Positions 38,853-48,407 of a stretch of 64,000 nucleotides of DNA are shown here, one piece after another. Position numbers and translations under genes: made by a program. The notes beneath the pieces were generated by a model. It made no database searches. It was not told the origin of the DNA and saw only the letters and a list, made by a program, of their open reading frames with translations. This DNA comes from Stenotrophomonas maltophilia (GTDB lineage Bacteria > Pseudomonadota > Gammaproteobacteria > Xanthomonadales > Xanthomonadaceae). The stretch is from positions 3,561,501-3,625,500 of the forward strand of contig NZ_CP106759.1 of the NCBI RefSeq assembly GCF_025642255.1, written 5' to 3'. Position 1 is the first letter of the stretch. Every line of letters starts with the position of its first letter.

Positions 38853-39824
38853 TCAGGATCTATCGTAGTTGCTCAGGGCCAGCTCGAGCAGCGCCTTGGC
38901 CTGCTCGCGCAGCATCGTCGGTTCGACGATCTCGGCATCCGAGCCGTAATGCAGCACATCCATCAGCAGTTCGCGTGACACGCTGTAAGGCACTTTCAGC
39001 TCATAGCGGCCGTCGGCCAGGAAACGGCCCTGCTGCTTGGAATGCCAGTGCTCATCGGCGACCCAGCGCGCAGCCTTGGCGCTGAACAGGATGGTGGCCC
39101 AGCCCTTCGGCGCACCGGAGAAAATGCCGTAGCTGGCACCCAGCTGCTCGTCCAGTTCGCTGTCGGCCACGTCACGGGCCGTGTGGTCGATCACCCGCGC
39201 CTTGTGGATCCGGTCCACCGCGAAGCTGCGGAGGGCCTCGCGGTCGTGGTCCCATGCATCGAGATACCAGTTGTCGCGGTAGTGGGTCAGGCGCTGCGGC
39301 GAAACAGTGCGCTTGGTCGGTTCGTCGGTGGAACGGGCGCGGTACTCGAAGCCCAGCTGGCGCCGCTCGAGCACGGCCGAAGCCACGCTGCGGAAGCTGC
39401 CTTCGTCGAATTTGCGGCCGCGATGCGGAATGACCCGCACCCGGTCCACCGGCCAGCTGGAGACCCCCGCCTGCGCGGCCAGCAGGCTTTCGATGCGCTG
39501 CTGCAGCGGTGCCAGCACCGAAGACAGCACGCCCCCGCCGGTACGGGCCAGCAGGTGCTGCGATGCCAGCAGGGCATGCAGCTCCTCCGAGCTGAGCCAG
39601 AGGCCGGGCAGTTCGAAGCGGTCGCTTTCGTCGGCGTGATAGCGGAAGCCGGCCTCGCCATCGCCCTCGATCGGCGCCATCAGCGCGTCGCGCAGGAACG
39701 CCAGGTCGCGGTAGACGGTGGCACGGGAACAACCGAGCTTGTCCTGCAGGGTCGCCACCGTCACCGGATAGCGCGCGGACTTGAGCAGACGATGCAGGGC
39801 GGTGATGCGTTCGTATCGGTCCAT
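38853..39824 (-). CDS. WYL-domain transcriptional regulator
   Basis: A 323-residue regulator. The N-terminal winged helix (about 1-60) has CSRATVYRDLAFLRDALMAPI. The central WYL domain has RLTHYRDNWYLDAWDHDREALRSFAVDRI, and the C-terminal WCX extension ends LLELALSNYDRS. WYL proteins sense ligands, often nucleic acids, and control stress or defence genes. ATG 39824 is chosen because it precedes the HTH with GGGGG upstream; the frame continues open to 40166 antisense to the next gene. It may be co-transcribed with metQ or control it. There is no phage-defence gene nearby. Confidence 0.88.
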   Translation of the reverse strand: MDRYERITALHRLLKSARYPVTVATLQDKLGCSRATVYRDLAFLRDALMAPIEGDGEAGFRYHADESDRFELPGLWLSSEELHALLASQHLLARTGGGVLSSVLAPLQQRIESLLAAQAGVSSWPVDRVRVIPHRGRKFDEGSFRSVASAVLERRQLGFEYRARSTDEPTKRTVSPQRLTHYRDNWYLDAWDHDREALRSFAVDRIHKARVIDHTARDVADSELDEQLGASYGIFSGAPKGWATILFSAKAARWVADEHWHSKQQGRFLADGRYELKVPYSVSRELLMDVLHYGSDAEIVEPTMLREQAKALLELALSNYDRS

Positions 39825-39907
39825 GCCCCCGATTATGTCCGAGTCGCGGGTCTTGTGTGGGGGGTTTGGGCTATCGTGGGCGCCCCGCCCTCTGCGAAAG
39901 CCCTCCC

Positions 39908-40510
39908 ATGCGCCGGTTGCCCGCCCTGCCCCTGCTGGCCTGCCTGCTGCTGGCTGCCTGTGGTCGCCCCCCAGCGCCGTCCGGCGGCGACGCGGTCGTT
40001 CCGCAGGCCGACCCGGCGCAGGCGGTACTGGCCGCCAGCCAACGGTTCGCCGCCCTGCGCAGCTTCCACGCGGAACTGGAAGTGCTGGGTACGCCACAGC
40101 CGGTCCGCAGTGCGATGGACTTCGTGGCCCCGGACCGGTTCCGGGTACAGACGGCGGCCGGTGCACAGACCATCATCGGTGACACGATGTTCCTGCAGGC
40201 CGACGGGGCCATCCGCCAGGTGCCGACACCGCCCGGTCTGCTCGAGCAATGGCGGACACCGCTGCCGGCCGACGTCGCGCCCGCGGCGCTGCAGGCCGAG
40301 GATCTGGGCAGCCAGACGCTGGACGGGGTCCAGACCCGCCGCTACCGGCTGCGTGGCGCCGGCCCCGGCGAGCGCCTGGAGTACTGGGTGGATGGGCAGG
40401 GCCTGCCACGCCAGATCGTGCGCAGCGGCAGCAGCAACGGCAAGGTGTTCCAGCTGCGCCTGCGCTATTCGCGCTTCAACGACCCCTCCCTCCGCATCGA
40501 GCTGCCCTGA
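39908..40510 (+). CDS. Lipoprotein of unknown function (LolA-like fold possible)
   Basis: A 200-residue lipoprotein with lipobox LLAACG (Cys near residue 18) after a short hydrophobic leader. The mature part (FAALRSFHAELEVLG, DRFRVQTAAGAQTIIGDTMF, QTRRYRLRGAGPGERLEYWVDGQGLPRQI) has the strand pattern of the LolA/LppX-like half-barrel that binds lipids, but no diagnostic motif. It is divergent from the WYL regulator (83 bp apart) and followed by a DUF481 barrel. Confidence 0.7.
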   Translation: MRRLPALPLLACLLLAACGRPPAPSGGDAVVPQADPAQAVLAASQRFAALRSFHAELEVLGTPQPVRSAMDFVAPDRFRVQTAAGAQTIIGDTMFLQADGAIRQVPTPPGLLEQWRTPLPADVAPAALQAEDLGSQTLDGVQTRRYRLRGAGPGERLEYWVDGQGLPRQIVRSGSSNGKVFQLRLRYSRFNDPSLRIELP

Positions 40511-40616
40511 ATGGGGAGCGGTGACAACGCCTGCTGAAGCGGCCAGCGCCATGGGGCGGACGGCCATCACGCTTCCAGTATCATCACGGGTTGTTAACCG
40601 CTTCGGAGAAGCCTCG

Positions 40617-41393
40617 ATGTCCCTGCGCGTGTCCCTGCTGATTCCCCTGCTGCTCTGCGCCCCGCTGGCGTACGCGCAGGATGCATCCGAACTGGCGGCG
40701 ATGTCCTCGCCCTGGAGCGGCAGCGGCGGCGAGCTCGGCTTCGCCTCGGCACGCGGCAACAGCAGCACCGAGAGCTTCAACGGCCGCCTGCGCCTGCGCT
40801 ACACCGACGGTGACTGGGTGCACAGCATGGACCTGTTCGGCCTGCGTTCCAGCTCCAAGGTGACCGAGACCAACGACGACGGCACCACCACCCGCCGCAA
40901 CAACACCACCGCCAACCGCTACACCGGCAGCGCCGGCAGCGCGCTGCAGCTGGGCGAGCACCGCCAGCTGACCGCCACGGTGCGTACCGAGCGCGATGAC
41001 TTCGCCACCTACGACCGCCAGAGCTCGTTCGGTCTGGGTTACGGCACCCGTCTGTGGAGTACCGAGCGCTTCTATTTCGATGCCCAGGTCGGCCCCGGTG
41101 TGCGCCGCACCCACAGCACCGAGGATGATCGCACCCGTACCGGGCTGATCGGTCGTGGCCTGTTCGACATGAAGTACTCGCTTACCGAGAACACCGATCT
41201 GGTCAACACGCTGCTGGTCGAATCGGGGTCGTACAACACCTTCGGCCAGAACGATTTCGGCCTGTCGGTGAGCATGAATGAACACCTGGCCTTGAAGGCC
41301 GGCTGGCAGGCCCGCTACAACAGCGACGTCGCGGTGGACAAGCGCAAGACCGATACGCTGACCACCATGAACGTGGTCTACAAGTTCAAATAA
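40617..41393 (+). CDS. DUF481 outer-membrane beta-barrel protein
   Basis: A 258-residue protein with a signal peptide (about 1-20, ending AYAQD), then GSGGELGFASARGNSSTESFNGRLRLRY, which is the DUF481 opening (glycine-rich, G-N-S-x-T). Regular beta strands end in TTMNVVYKFK. Members are predicted outer-membrane barrels of unknown role, often salt- or stress-induced. ATG 40617 has GGAGAAG upstream. A terminator follows at once. Confidence 0.88.
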   Translation: MSLRVSLLIPLLLCAPLAYAQDASELAAMSSPWSGSGGELGFASARGNSSTESFNGRLRLRYTDGDWVHSMDLFGLRSSSKVTETNDDGTTTRRNNTTANRYTGSAGSALQLGEHRQLTATVRTERDDFATYDRQSSFGLGYGTRLWSTERFYFDAQVGPGVRRTHSTEDDRTRTGLIGRGLFDMKYSLTENTDLVNTLLVESGSYNTFGQNDFGLSVSMNEHLALKAGWQARYNSDVAVDKRKTDTLTTMNVVYKFK

Positions 41394-41396
41394 GCG

Positions 41397-41423
41397 AAAC
41401 GGGCGCCTGGCGCCCGTTTTCGT
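41397..41423 (+). terminator. Terminator between DUF481 and hemC
   Basis: AAACGGGCGCC and GGCGCCCGTTTT flank a one-base centre and lead into CGTTT. Because the genes converge, it may also act on hemC. Confidence 0.85.
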
Positions 41424-41461
41424 TTCTGTTCCGTAGCCCCTGGCCGAGGAAATCGGCCGGG

Positions 41462-42373
41462 TCAGGCGTTCAGCAGCTCAGCCGCACCGCCATCGAGCAG
41501 CCTCTGCGCCACGCGCTGGCCCAGCGCGTCCGGGTCGCTGGCCGGACCCACGCCTTCGGCGCGCACCGCACGGCCATCGCTGGCGCTGCCGACCAGCCCC
41601 TGCAGGTGCAGGTCCTGCCCCTGCCACTGCGCGATCGCCGCCACCGGCACATGGCAGCTGCCATGCAGCGCGCGGTTCATTGCCCGCTCCGCTTCCACGC
41701 AGGCCCGTGTCGCGGCGTCATCGAGCGCAGCGAACAAGGCCATCAGCGGCGCATTGCTGCCGTCGCACTCCACGGCCACGGCGCCCTGCGCCGGCGCCGG
41801 CAGCCAGTGCGGCGGCTGCAGGCGCAGCACGATCCGATCGCCCAGTCCCAGGCGCTCCAGCCCGGCGACGGCCAGCACGATGGCGTCGTAGCCCCCGTTG
41901 TCGAGCTTGGCCAGGCGCGTATTGACGTTGCCACGCAGGTCCAGCAGTTCCAGGTCCGGGCGCAGCGCACGCAGCTGGGCCTGGCGGCGCAGCGAGGACG
42001 TGCCGACGCGCGCGCCGATGGGCAACGCATCAAGCGAGGCATAGAGGTTGGAGACGAAGCCGTCGGCCGGGTCATGACGGGGCAGCATGGCCGGCAGCAC
42101 GAACGGCGCATCCAGTTCCATCGGCACATCCTTCAGCGAATGCACGGCGCAGTCGGCGTCGCCGCGCAGGATGGCCAGCTCCAGTTCCTTCAGGAACAGG
42201 CCCTTGCCACCGATGGCGGCCAGCGAGCGGTCGAGCACTTCATCGCCGCGCGTGCTCATCGGGACCAGCTCCACGTGCAGGCCGGGATGGGCCTGGCGGA
42301 GGCGGTCGGCGACGTGTTCGCTCTGCCAGAGGGCGAGCGGGCTCTTGCGGGTGGCGATGCGGACGGTTTCCAT
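41462..42373 (-). CDS. hemC: Porphobilinogen deaminase
   Basis: A 303-residue enzyme that joins four porphobilinogens into hydroxymethylbilane for haem synthesis. Signatures are [84 protein letters not shown] and the cofactor Cys in [13 protein letters not shown] 42373 fits the family; the frame is open back to 42529 without conservation. It is downstream of algZ-algR, as in Pseudomonas, but hemD does not follow and repeats separate it from algR. Confidence 0.97.
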   Translation of the reverse strand: METVRIATRKSPLALWQSEHVADRLRQAHPGLHVELVPMSTRGDEVLDRSLAAIGGKGLFLKELELAILRGDADCAVHSLKDVPMELDAPFVLPAMLPRHDPADGFVSNLYASLDALPIGARVGTSSLRRQAQLRALRPDLELLDLRGNVNTRLAKLDNGGYDAIVLAVAGLERLGLGDRIVLRLQPPHWLPAPAQGAVAVECDGSNAPLMALFAALDDAATRACVEAERAMNRALHGSCHVPVAAIAQWQGQDLHLQGLVGSASDGRAVRAEGVGPASDPDALGQRVAQRLLDGGAAELLNA

Positions 42374-42464
42374 CCGGTCATTATCGCGCCTTCGGCGCGG
42401 ATACGGCCAACGGCGGAGCCCCTCATGGCTGGCTGGGGACAAGGCTGAAGCAACAGCCGTGCTT

Positions 42465-42570
42465 GGCCGGGCGGGATGGGCTGCGCAGGGGCCGCTGCAA
42501 GCACGTCCATGTAAGCTCGGTCGCCGCATCCATGCGGCTCACGCCCCTGCGCAACCCACCCCGCCCGGCC
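42465..42570. repeat. Large hairpin repeat between hemC and algR
   Basis: Arms of 28 bp (42465-42492 and 42543-42570) pair along most of their length around GGCCGGGCGGG / CCCGCCCGGCC and GCGCAGGGGC / GCCCCTGCGC. They enclose 50 bp that hold CCGCATCCATGCGG, a second hairpin. No gene is inside. It looks like a non-autonomous, MITE-sized element. Confidence 0.7.
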
Positions 42571-42642
42571 TCTGACAGTTTCCGTGTGCGCCAGCCACGG
42601 AAGATCAAAAGAAAGAAGCAGAAACAACAGCCAGCGGCTCTC

Positions 42643-42683
42643 GGGGTCAGATCCCTTTTCCTGCGGAAAAGGGATCTGACCCC
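42643..42683. repeat. Perfect 19-bp inverted repeat (GGGGTCAGATCCC type)
   Basis: GGGGTCAGATCCCTTTTCC and its exact complement flank a TGC loop. Without a T-run it is not a standard terminator. The GGGGTCAGATCCC / GGGATCTGACCCC core is one I associate with repeats scattered in Stenotrophomonas genomes, though I cannot confirm copy number here. Confidence 0.75.
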
Positions 42684-42747
42684 TCTCTCCCACCCGATAA
42701 CACGTTGCCGTCCGTCACCGGGAAATTCGCGAGGGTGAGTCGGACAC

Positions 42748-43479
42748 TCACAGATGCCGCAGTTCCTGCTTCAGCGTCGCCACACAGCGGCGGCTGACCT
42801 CCAGCGGCTGCTTGCCATGCCGGAGCACCGCCTGCACCTGCCCGCCCACGCCACGACGCAGTTCCACCAGTTCGTGCCGCGCCACCAGACAGTTGCGGTG
42901 GATGCGCACGAAGCGGCTGGCGAATTCCTCCTCCAGCGACTTCAGCGACTCCTCGATCAGGTCCTCACCGCGCGCGTGGTGCACCACCACGTACTTTTCC
43001 TCGGCCTGCAGGTAATGGATGTCATCCAGCGGAATCAGCCGCAGGCTGCCCCGCAGCCGGGCGCACAGCATGCTGCGTGCCTGTTGCCCCGCATCGTGCT
43101 GTGGCTGCCCCCCGCGCCCGGCCAGAAAGGTCCGTGCGCGCGCGATGGCCGCTGCCAGCCGCTCGGCACGCACCGGCTTCATCAGGTAGTCGATGGCCGC
43201 CGCTTCGAATGCCGACAAGGCATGCGCGTCATAGGCCGTACAGAACACCACCGCCGGGCGTGGCTCGAAGCTGGCCAGGTGACGGGCCGCTTCCAGCCCA
43301 TCCAGTCCGGGCATCGCGATGTCCAGCAGCACCAGGTCCGGCTGCAGTTCCGCGCAGGCGTGCAGGGCCTGCTCGCCGTTACCGGCCTCGGCCACCACGT
43401 CCACCCCCTCCTGCGCGGCCAGCAGGCTGCGCAGGCGCTCGCGCGCCAGCGGTTCGTCATCGGCGATGACTACCCTCAC
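42748..43479 (-). CDS. algR: LytTR-family response regulator (AlgR-like)
   Basis: A 243-residue regulator. The receiver has DDE at 7-9, the phospho-acceptor Asp in LVLLDIAMPG (near 54) and Lys in YLMKPVRAERL. The C-terminal LytTR domain (about 140-240) has IPLDDIHYLQAEEKYVVVHHARGE and FVRIHRNCLVARHELVELRR. AlgR-type proteins control twitching, exopolysaccharide and virulence genes. It follows the kinase by 10 bp, and hemC lies downstream, matching the algZ-algR-hemC order of Pseudomonas. Confidence 0.9.
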   Translation of the reverse strand: MRVVIADDEPLARERLRSLLAAQEGVDVVAEAGNGEQALHACAELQPDLVLLDIAMPGLDGLEAARHLASFEPRPAVVFCTAYDAHALSAFEAAAIDYLMKPVRAERLAAAIARARTFLAGRGGQPQHDAGQQARSMLCARLRGSLRLIPLDDIHYLQAEEKYVVVHHARGEDLIEESLKSLEEEFASRFVRIHRNCLVARHELVELRRGVGGQVQAVLRHGKQPLEVSRRCVATLKQELRHL

Positions 43480-43489
43480 GATCGTTCCC

Positions 43490-44533
43490 TCACTGGATCG
43501 GCACCGTCACCTGGCAGGCATAGTAGCCCTCGCTCCAGCCGGCCGTCATCCGTGCGGCACTGCCGAAGCGCCACGCCAGGCGATGACCGATGCTGTGCTG
43601 GGCATGCCCGGCGCCGCGTGCCAGGGCCAGCCCCGGCATCTGTGGATCGGGAGCGGGATTGCGTACGCGGATGTGCAGCTCGTTGCCTTCGCGCGCCACG
43701 TGCAGCTCGACGGTGCCACCTTCCGGCAACCGCGAAATGCCATGCAGCACCGCGTTTTCCACCAGTGGCTGCAACACCAGCCGCGGCAGCGGCTGCTCCC
43801 ACGGCAGCGGCTCGTCACGCTGCCAACGCACCTGCAGGCGCTCTCCCAGGCGCAGCGACTCGATCGACAGGTAACGCTCGGCCAGCTCGCATTCGGCCTG
43901 CAGGGTGGAGTCTCCATCGCCCGCCCCCAGCGCCGCGCGGAACAGATCGGACAGGTCCAGCACGGCGCGTTCGGCCACCGCCGGATCACGATGCAGCAGG
44001 CTGGCGATCAGATTCATGCTGTTGAACAGGAAATGCGGACGGATCCGGGCCTGCAGTGCATCGGCCTGTGCACGTGCGTTGGCCTGCACCTGCGCGGCCC
44101 AGCGGTCGCTCACGTAGAAGTAGCGCAGGGCCAGCGCGCTGATCAGTGCGCTGGTGGCCGCACTGCCAAGGGTGAAGCGCCAGAAGCTGATGCCACGGGC
44201 GAAGCTGTCGCCCAGCACGGCATACAGCGCGTGGATGATGCCCGCGCAGACCACGGCGATCAGCGCCGCCAGTGCGATCGCCGCAGCGGCGCCCAGCAGC
44301 GGTGGCAGCCTCGACAGCGCCTGCCGCAGCATGCACAGGCTGGCGGTCACCGCCAGCGCCAGCCAGAGTGCGAAACCGCTGGCCGAAAGCAGCTCGCCCA
44401 CCGTCCAGTGACGGCTGCCATCGGGCGCCAGGGCCAGCAGCACCACCACCAGCTCGGCCAGGCCGAGCATCGCCGCCAGCCGCCGCAGGCGGCACAGTTC
44501 CGGCATCCAGGGAGGCGTGCTGGCCGGAGACAT
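43490..44533 (-). CDS. algZ: LytS/AlgZ-type sensor histidine kinase
   Basis: A 347-residue kinase with four predicted membrane helices in residues 18-135 and a His_kinase domain with H in RPHFLFNSMNLIASLL. A degenerate catalytic domain follows (LVLQPLVENAVLHGI, then HSIGHRLAWRFG). There is no periplasmic sensor domain, as in AlgZ/FimS. It overlaps no gene but sits 3 bp after the esterase stop and 10 bp before algR. Confidence 0.88.
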   Translation of the reverse strand: MSPASTPPWMPELCRLRRLAAMLGLAELVVVLLALAPDGSRHWTVGELLSASGFALWLALAVTASLCMLRQALSRLPPLLGAAAAIALAALIAVVCAGIIHALYAVLGDSFARGISFWRFTLGSAATSALISALALRYFYVSDRWAAQVQANARAQADALQARIRPHFLFNSMNLIASLLHRDPAVAERAVLDLSDLFRAALGAGDGDSTLQAECELAERYLSIESLRLGERLQVRWQRDEPLPWEQPLPRLVLQPLVENAVLHGISRLPEGGTVELHVAREGNELHIRVRNPAPDPQMPGLALARGAGHAQHSIGHRLAWRFGSAARMTAGWSEGYYACQVTVPIQ

Positions 44534-44536
44534 GGG

Positions 44537-45196
44537 TCAGGCGACGCCCAGGCGTTCCTGCAGCCAGTCACCCAGGGCATCGATCTCCTCGGCACAGACC
44601 TGGTGCGCCATCGGGTAGCTGTGCCACTGCACCTGCAGGCCCAACGCGCGCAGCGCCTGCGCGCTGTGTGCGGCTACCGCCTGAGGAATGACCGGATCGC
44701 CGCTGCCGTGGGCCATGAACACCGGCACGTCCACTGCGGTAGCCACGCGCTCGGCGCTGTCCGCGTCGGGCAGGTAGGTGGACAGCGCGATCAGCCCGGC
44801 CAGCGGCGCCGTGCGCGACAGCGCGGCGGTAAGAATGATCGCGCCCCCCTGCGAGAAGCCGGCCAGGAAGATCTGCTCCGGCGTGATGCCCCGCTCGATC
44901 TCGCGGGCGATCAGGGCCTCTACCTGGGCCACCGATTCGCGCACGCCGGCCATGTCGGCGCGGGAACGGAAATCCATGCCGACGATGTCGTACCAGCCGC
45001 GCATCGGCACGCCGTTGTTGATCGTGATCGGCCGCACCGGGGCGTGCGGGAACACGAAGCGCAGCGCCGGCCAGTGCGGACGCACCAGCTCCGGAACGAT
45101 CGGGGCGAAGTCATGGCCATCGGCGCCGAGGCCGTGCAGCCAGATCACCGACCACTGCGGCGAGGCGCCGGTTTCCTGTTCCACCGTTTGCAGCAT
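44537..45196 (-). CDS. Carboxylesterase / phospholipase (alpha/beta hydrolase)
   Basis: A 219-residue serine hydrolase of the EstB/acyl-protein-thioesterase family. VIWLHGLGADGHDF forms the oxyanion region, GFSQGGAI holds the nucleophile Ser, the Asp is in HGSGDPVIP and the His in YPMAHQV. PITINNGVPMRGWYD is typical of the family. It has no signal peptide, so it is cytosolic. It lies immediately upstream of algZ on the same strand, so it probably shares its transcript. Confidence 0.92.
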   Translation of the reverse strand: MLQTVEQETGASPQWSVIWLHGLGADGHDFAPIVPELVRPHWPALRFVFPHAPVRPITINNGVPMRGWYDIVGMDFRSRADMAGVRESVAQVEALIAREIERGITPEQIFLAGFSQGGAIILTAALSRTAPLAGLIALSTYLPDADSAERVATAVDVPVFMAHGSGDPVIPQAVAAHSAQALRALGLQVQWHSYPMAHQVCAEEIDALGDWLQERLGVA

Positions 45197-45246
45197 GTTG
45201 CGGCTCCTTCAGATGCGAGCCGCATTATGCCGCCGGTGTGGGGCGA

Positions 45247-47172
45247 TCAGTACAGCGGCGGCTGTTCGGCCGCTTCCCGGCGCAGCTGCGCGGCGCGTAC
45301 CAGCACCGGCGGCGGAATGTTCTCCTCGGGGATGTCGAGCAGGCCCAGCCGGTGCAGGAACGCACCGGGACCGCGCGACGAGGTCAGTGCGACCACCGGG
45401 ATGGCCAGCACCATGCCTATCACCACCGGCGCCATCCATGCCGCCAGCGACGGCGAGACCAGCCAGGCCAGCACGCCCATGAAGGCGCCGAACAGGCCCA
45501 GGCCGCCGTAACCGCGCACCAGCGCCATCCAGGAAATGCCACCGTCGTCGCGCTGCTGGGCGTCCCACCCCGAGTCGCGTCCGGACAGCACTTCGGCCAC
45601 GCCGCGGGACTGCACATACATGACCACCGGCGCCATCAGTGCCGCCAGCACGGTCTCCACCAGCATCGACACGAAGGCACGGAACGCACCGCCGCAGCCA
45701 CGACGATCCACCGGGTCCAGCAGCATCGCCAGGTAGCCCAGCACCTTGGGCATCAGCAGTACCGCCATGGTGGCGGCGAACAGGCGCACCACCTGCTGCT
45801 CGTCCTGCGCGCGCCAGTACACGCCGGGCGCCAGGTGCAGCACGGCATTGAAGTCGATGCCTTCCTGGAACAGCGGGATGGCGATGCCGATCAGCATCAG
45901 CATCGCCCACATGGGCGCAGTGAAGTAATGGCCGATGCCGATCAGCATGTGCATGCGGCTGATCCAGTGCAGGCCGCGGCTGCCGACCACCTTGCCGTGC
46001 TGCAGGTTGCCCTGGCACCAGCGACGGTCGCGCACCAGCAGGTCGGTCAGGGTCGGCGGGCCTTCCTCATAGCTGCCCCCCAGGTACGGCACCATGTGCG
46101 CGGCCCAGCCGCCACGCCGCATCAGCGCGGCTTCGACGAAGTCGTGGCTGAGCACGTGGCCGCCGAACGGCTTGCGCCCAGGCAGCGATGGCAGGCCGGC
46201 ATGGTCGGCGAAGGCACGGGTGCGGATGATGGCGTTGTGGCCCCAGTAGTTGCTTTCAGCGCCGTGCCACCAGGCCACGCCCCGGGCGATCACCGGCCCG
46301 TAGACGCGGCCACCGAACTGCTGCATGCGGGCGAACAGGGTGCGTCCGCCGATCACCGACGGCAGGGTCTGAATCAGGCCGACGTCAGCGTTGTGTTCCA
46401 TGCCGGCCACCAGGCGCACGATGCTGTCGCCGGTCATCAGGCTGTCGGCGTCCAGGATCAGCATCTGCGGGTAGGCCCCGCCGAAGCGGCGCACCCAGTC
46501 GGCGATGTTGCCCGCCTTGCGGCCGCTGTTGTCGCCACGACGGCGGTAGAACAGCCGCACGCGGCCGTCGGGCACCTGCTCGCGGAGCTCGGCGAAGACC
46601 TGCTCTTCGGCCCGCGCGATATCGTCACGGCGGGTGTCACTGAGCACGAAGAAGTCGAAACGCTCCAGCTGGCCGGTGGCCGCCACCGATTCGTAGATCG
46701 CACGCAGGCCGGCCAGCAGCCGGCGCGGATCCTCGTTGTAGGTCGGCATCAGCAGCGCCGTGCGGCTGTGCACGGTGGGCAGCGGCTTGTCCGGATCAAT
46801 GCCCAGGCGATAGCCACGGTCGAACACGGCGGTGAGGAAGCCTGCCACCGCGCTGGCGAACGACAGCGCGATCCAGGCGAACAGGCCCACGAACAGCACC
46901 AGCAGGCAGGCTTCGAGCACGCTGATGCCGTTGACCGACAACACCCGCCACATCATCCGGGTGGCCGCTGCGGTCATCACCAGCGTGCCGCCCAGGATGT
47001 ACAGCCGACGCAGGCCGATCAGGCGTGGCGAGGTGCGGTGCCGGCGCACCCTGAGCTGCCCTTCGCGCAGGGTCTGCTCGGGCATCGGCAAGGGCACTTC
47101 GGCAGGCAGCAGCGCCCAGCCGGCGTCAGGCCCGGCCGATTCCGCCTCCGCATGGATGGTCTGCACCCCCAT
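45247..47172 (-). CDS. mdoH: Glucan biosynthesis glucosyltransferase H
   Basis: A 641-residue inner-membrane GT2 enzyme that makes the beta-1,2 backbone of osmoregulated periplasmic glucans. Two N-terminal helices (about 56-75 and 85-110) precede the catalytic domain with [21 protein letters not shown] and [12 protein letters not shown] (the Q/RxxRW-type motif), followed by five or six helices. It is a single-gene unit; mdoG is not next to it. Confidence 0.95.
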   Translation of the reverse strand: MGVQTIHAEAESAGPDAGWALLPAEVPLPMPEQTLREGQLRVRRHRTSPRLIGLRRLYILGGTLVMTAAATRMMWRVLSVNGISVLEACLLVLFVGLFAWIALSFASAVAGFLTAVFDRGYRLGIDPDKPLPTVHSRTALLMPTYNEDPRRLLAGLRAIYESVAATGQLERFDFFVLSDTRRDDIARAEEQVFAELREQVPDGRVRLFYRRRGDNSGRKAGNIADWVRRFGGAYPQMLILDADSLMTGDSIVRLVAGMEHNADVGLIQTLPSVIGGRTLFARMQQFGGRVYGPVIARGVAWWHGAESNYWGHNAIIRTRAFADHAGLPSLPGRKPFGGHVLSHDFVEAALMRRGGWAAHMVPYLGGSYEEGPPTLTDLLVRDRRWCQGNLQHGKVVGSRGLHWISRMHMLIGIGHYFTAPMWAMLMLIGIAIPLFQEGIDFNAVLHLAPGVYWRAQDEQQVVRLFAATMAVLLMPKVLGYLAMLLDPVDRRGCGGAFRAFVSMLVETVLAALMAPVVMYVQSRGVAEVLSGRDSGWDAQQRDDGGISWMALVRGYGGLGLFGAFMGVLAWLVSPSLAAWMAPVVIGMVLAIPVVALTSSRGPGAFLHRLGLLDIPEENIPPPVLVRAAQLRREAAEQPPLY

Positions 47173-47555
47173 CGGCGCCTACTCCGCGCAGTCGGCATGG
47201 CCGGCCGTCCGGGCCAGGCTGCATGCACGAAGGTTCCCGGCGCGCCTTCCCGGCGCCCGCACTTGTCCTGGCTGCGTCGGCCTGAGGCCGCGCAGTCGCT
47301 GTCTGTCACTACCGGAACCCACACGATCTCCAACGGGGCGGAATCGAAAATGCGGCCCAGTCTAGGCCGCTACATGTAAGCCGGGTGCGAAGGCCTACGC
47401 CGGGATTTCTCCCCATTCAGCAAACAGCAGGCGAGGCTGCCGACGGCCTGCCGGATCGACCGCAATTGGATCGAGCAAAACGGGCGGCGGCACATCCCTC
47501 GGCGATCGCGCTGGCGACGGGGCCAACGCGATCGATCGTACTTCAGCAGCGCGCG
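47173..47555. other. Intergenic region upstream of mdoH
   Basis: About 380 bp. It should contain the mdoH promoter, but no convincing -10/-35 pair is visible. A short palindrome (CCCGGCGCGCCTTCCCGGCGCC) lies near 47237. No frame has both a start and a ribosome site. Confidence 0.4.
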
Positions 47556-47726
47556 TTACTCGTCCTGCAGGACGACGCCGGCCGCGTCCTGCAGGGCAGC
47601 GGTGCGCGCACGGTCCATCGCCACCGCCAGTTGCTGGCGGGCGAGCAGTTGTTGGGCCTGCACCACTTCGGGTGTGGGCAGAAGCACCGGTCCCGGTGCG
47701 TTTTCCGGTGTAGCGGGTGTGGTCAT
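47556..47726 (-). CDS. Small hypothetical protein (56 residues)
   Basis: From an ATG at 47726 with a strong GGAGG five bases upstream. The protein is soluble and Ala/Gln-rich (LARQQLAVAMDRARTAALQDAAGVVLQDE), probably helical, with a proline-rich head and no signal peptide. I recognise no family. The ribosome site and the helix-favouring composition are the evidence that it is real. It lies between mdoH and the DUF2628 gene and is transcribed away from the latter. Confidence 0.55.
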   Translation of the reverse strand: MTTPATPENAPGPVLLPTPEVVQAQQLLARQQLAVAMDRARTAALQDAAGVVLQDE

Positions 47727-47941
47727 GCAACCTCCGTGGACATCCCCGCTGCCGCGCGGGTCCAACCGGGCGGCAGCGGAACTGCGCACCCTATCCTAAA
47801 AACAAGGCGGATGGGTGACGTGCAAGCCGGTGAGGCCTGCGCCTGCAAAGGGCATGCGTCACGTTCCAGGCACGCAGCGCTGGATCCTGAATAGGCATTT
47901 CCGGTAGCATGAAAACGTTTTCTCACAGGGAAGTTCCTCCC

Positions 47942-48328
47942 ATGAATACCGTCGACCTCACCCACTTCAGCCCCAAGTGGCAGTTCCGCTTCAACTTCTA
48001 CCGCCAGCACGGCGCGCCCAAGGAGCCCGGCTTCAAGCAGGCCTGGCGGGCCCTGTCCTTCGGCGACCGCCTGAAGATCAACCTGAACATCTTTGCCCTG
48101 TTCTTCGGCCCCATCTACCTGCTGATCCTGGGCATGTGGCGCAAGGCGCTGGTGGTGATCGGCATCGCCATCGGCCTGGCGGCCATCACGATGTTCCTGC
48201 CCGACATCGTCGGCCGCGCGGTGTTCATCGCCTTCAATGTCCTGGTCGCCTCCAGCACCAACTACAGCTATTACCTGGAAAAGGTGGAAGGCCGGACCGG
48301 CTGGAACCCGTTTGAAGGAATGTTCTGA
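47942..48328 (+). CDS. DUF2628 membrane protein
   Basis: A 128-residue protein. A cytosolic N-terminal segment (WQFRFNFYRQHGAPKEPGFKQAWRALSFGDRLKINLN) leads into helices at about 47-65, 69-85 and 88-108. The FGPIYLLILGMWRKAL pattern is that of DUF2628. Function unknown. ATG 47942 has AGGGAAG upstream; ATG 47909 would add an unconserved leader. Confidence 0.82.
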   Translation: MNTVDLTHFSPKWQFRFNFYRQHGAPKEPGFKQAWRALSFGDRLKINLNIFALFFGPIYLLILGMWRKALVVIGIAIGLAAITMFLPDIVGRAVFIAFNVLVASSTNYSYYLEKVEGRTGWNPFEGMF

Positions 48329-48370
48329 GCCACTCAGACCTGCGCACGGACGCGCGGCAAGGATGCAACC

Positions 48371-48401
48371 GACGCCCGGCCCCCGCCGGGCGTCTTCGTT
48401 T
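48371..48401 (+). terminator. Terminator after the DUF2628 gene
   Basis: GACGCCCGGC and GCCGGGCGTC form a perfect 10-bp stem with a four-C loop, followed by TTCGTTT. The convergent chemoreceptor gene ends 7 bp beyond. Confidence 0.8.
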
Positions 48402-48407
48402 CCGGCA

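Noticed and set aside
47830-47875. Riboswitch-like fold before the DUF2628 gene (GTGACG...CGTCAC)
   Set aside because: Does not match the conserved cores of c-di-GMP, glycine, TPP or cobalamin riboswitches that I know; pairing is partial.
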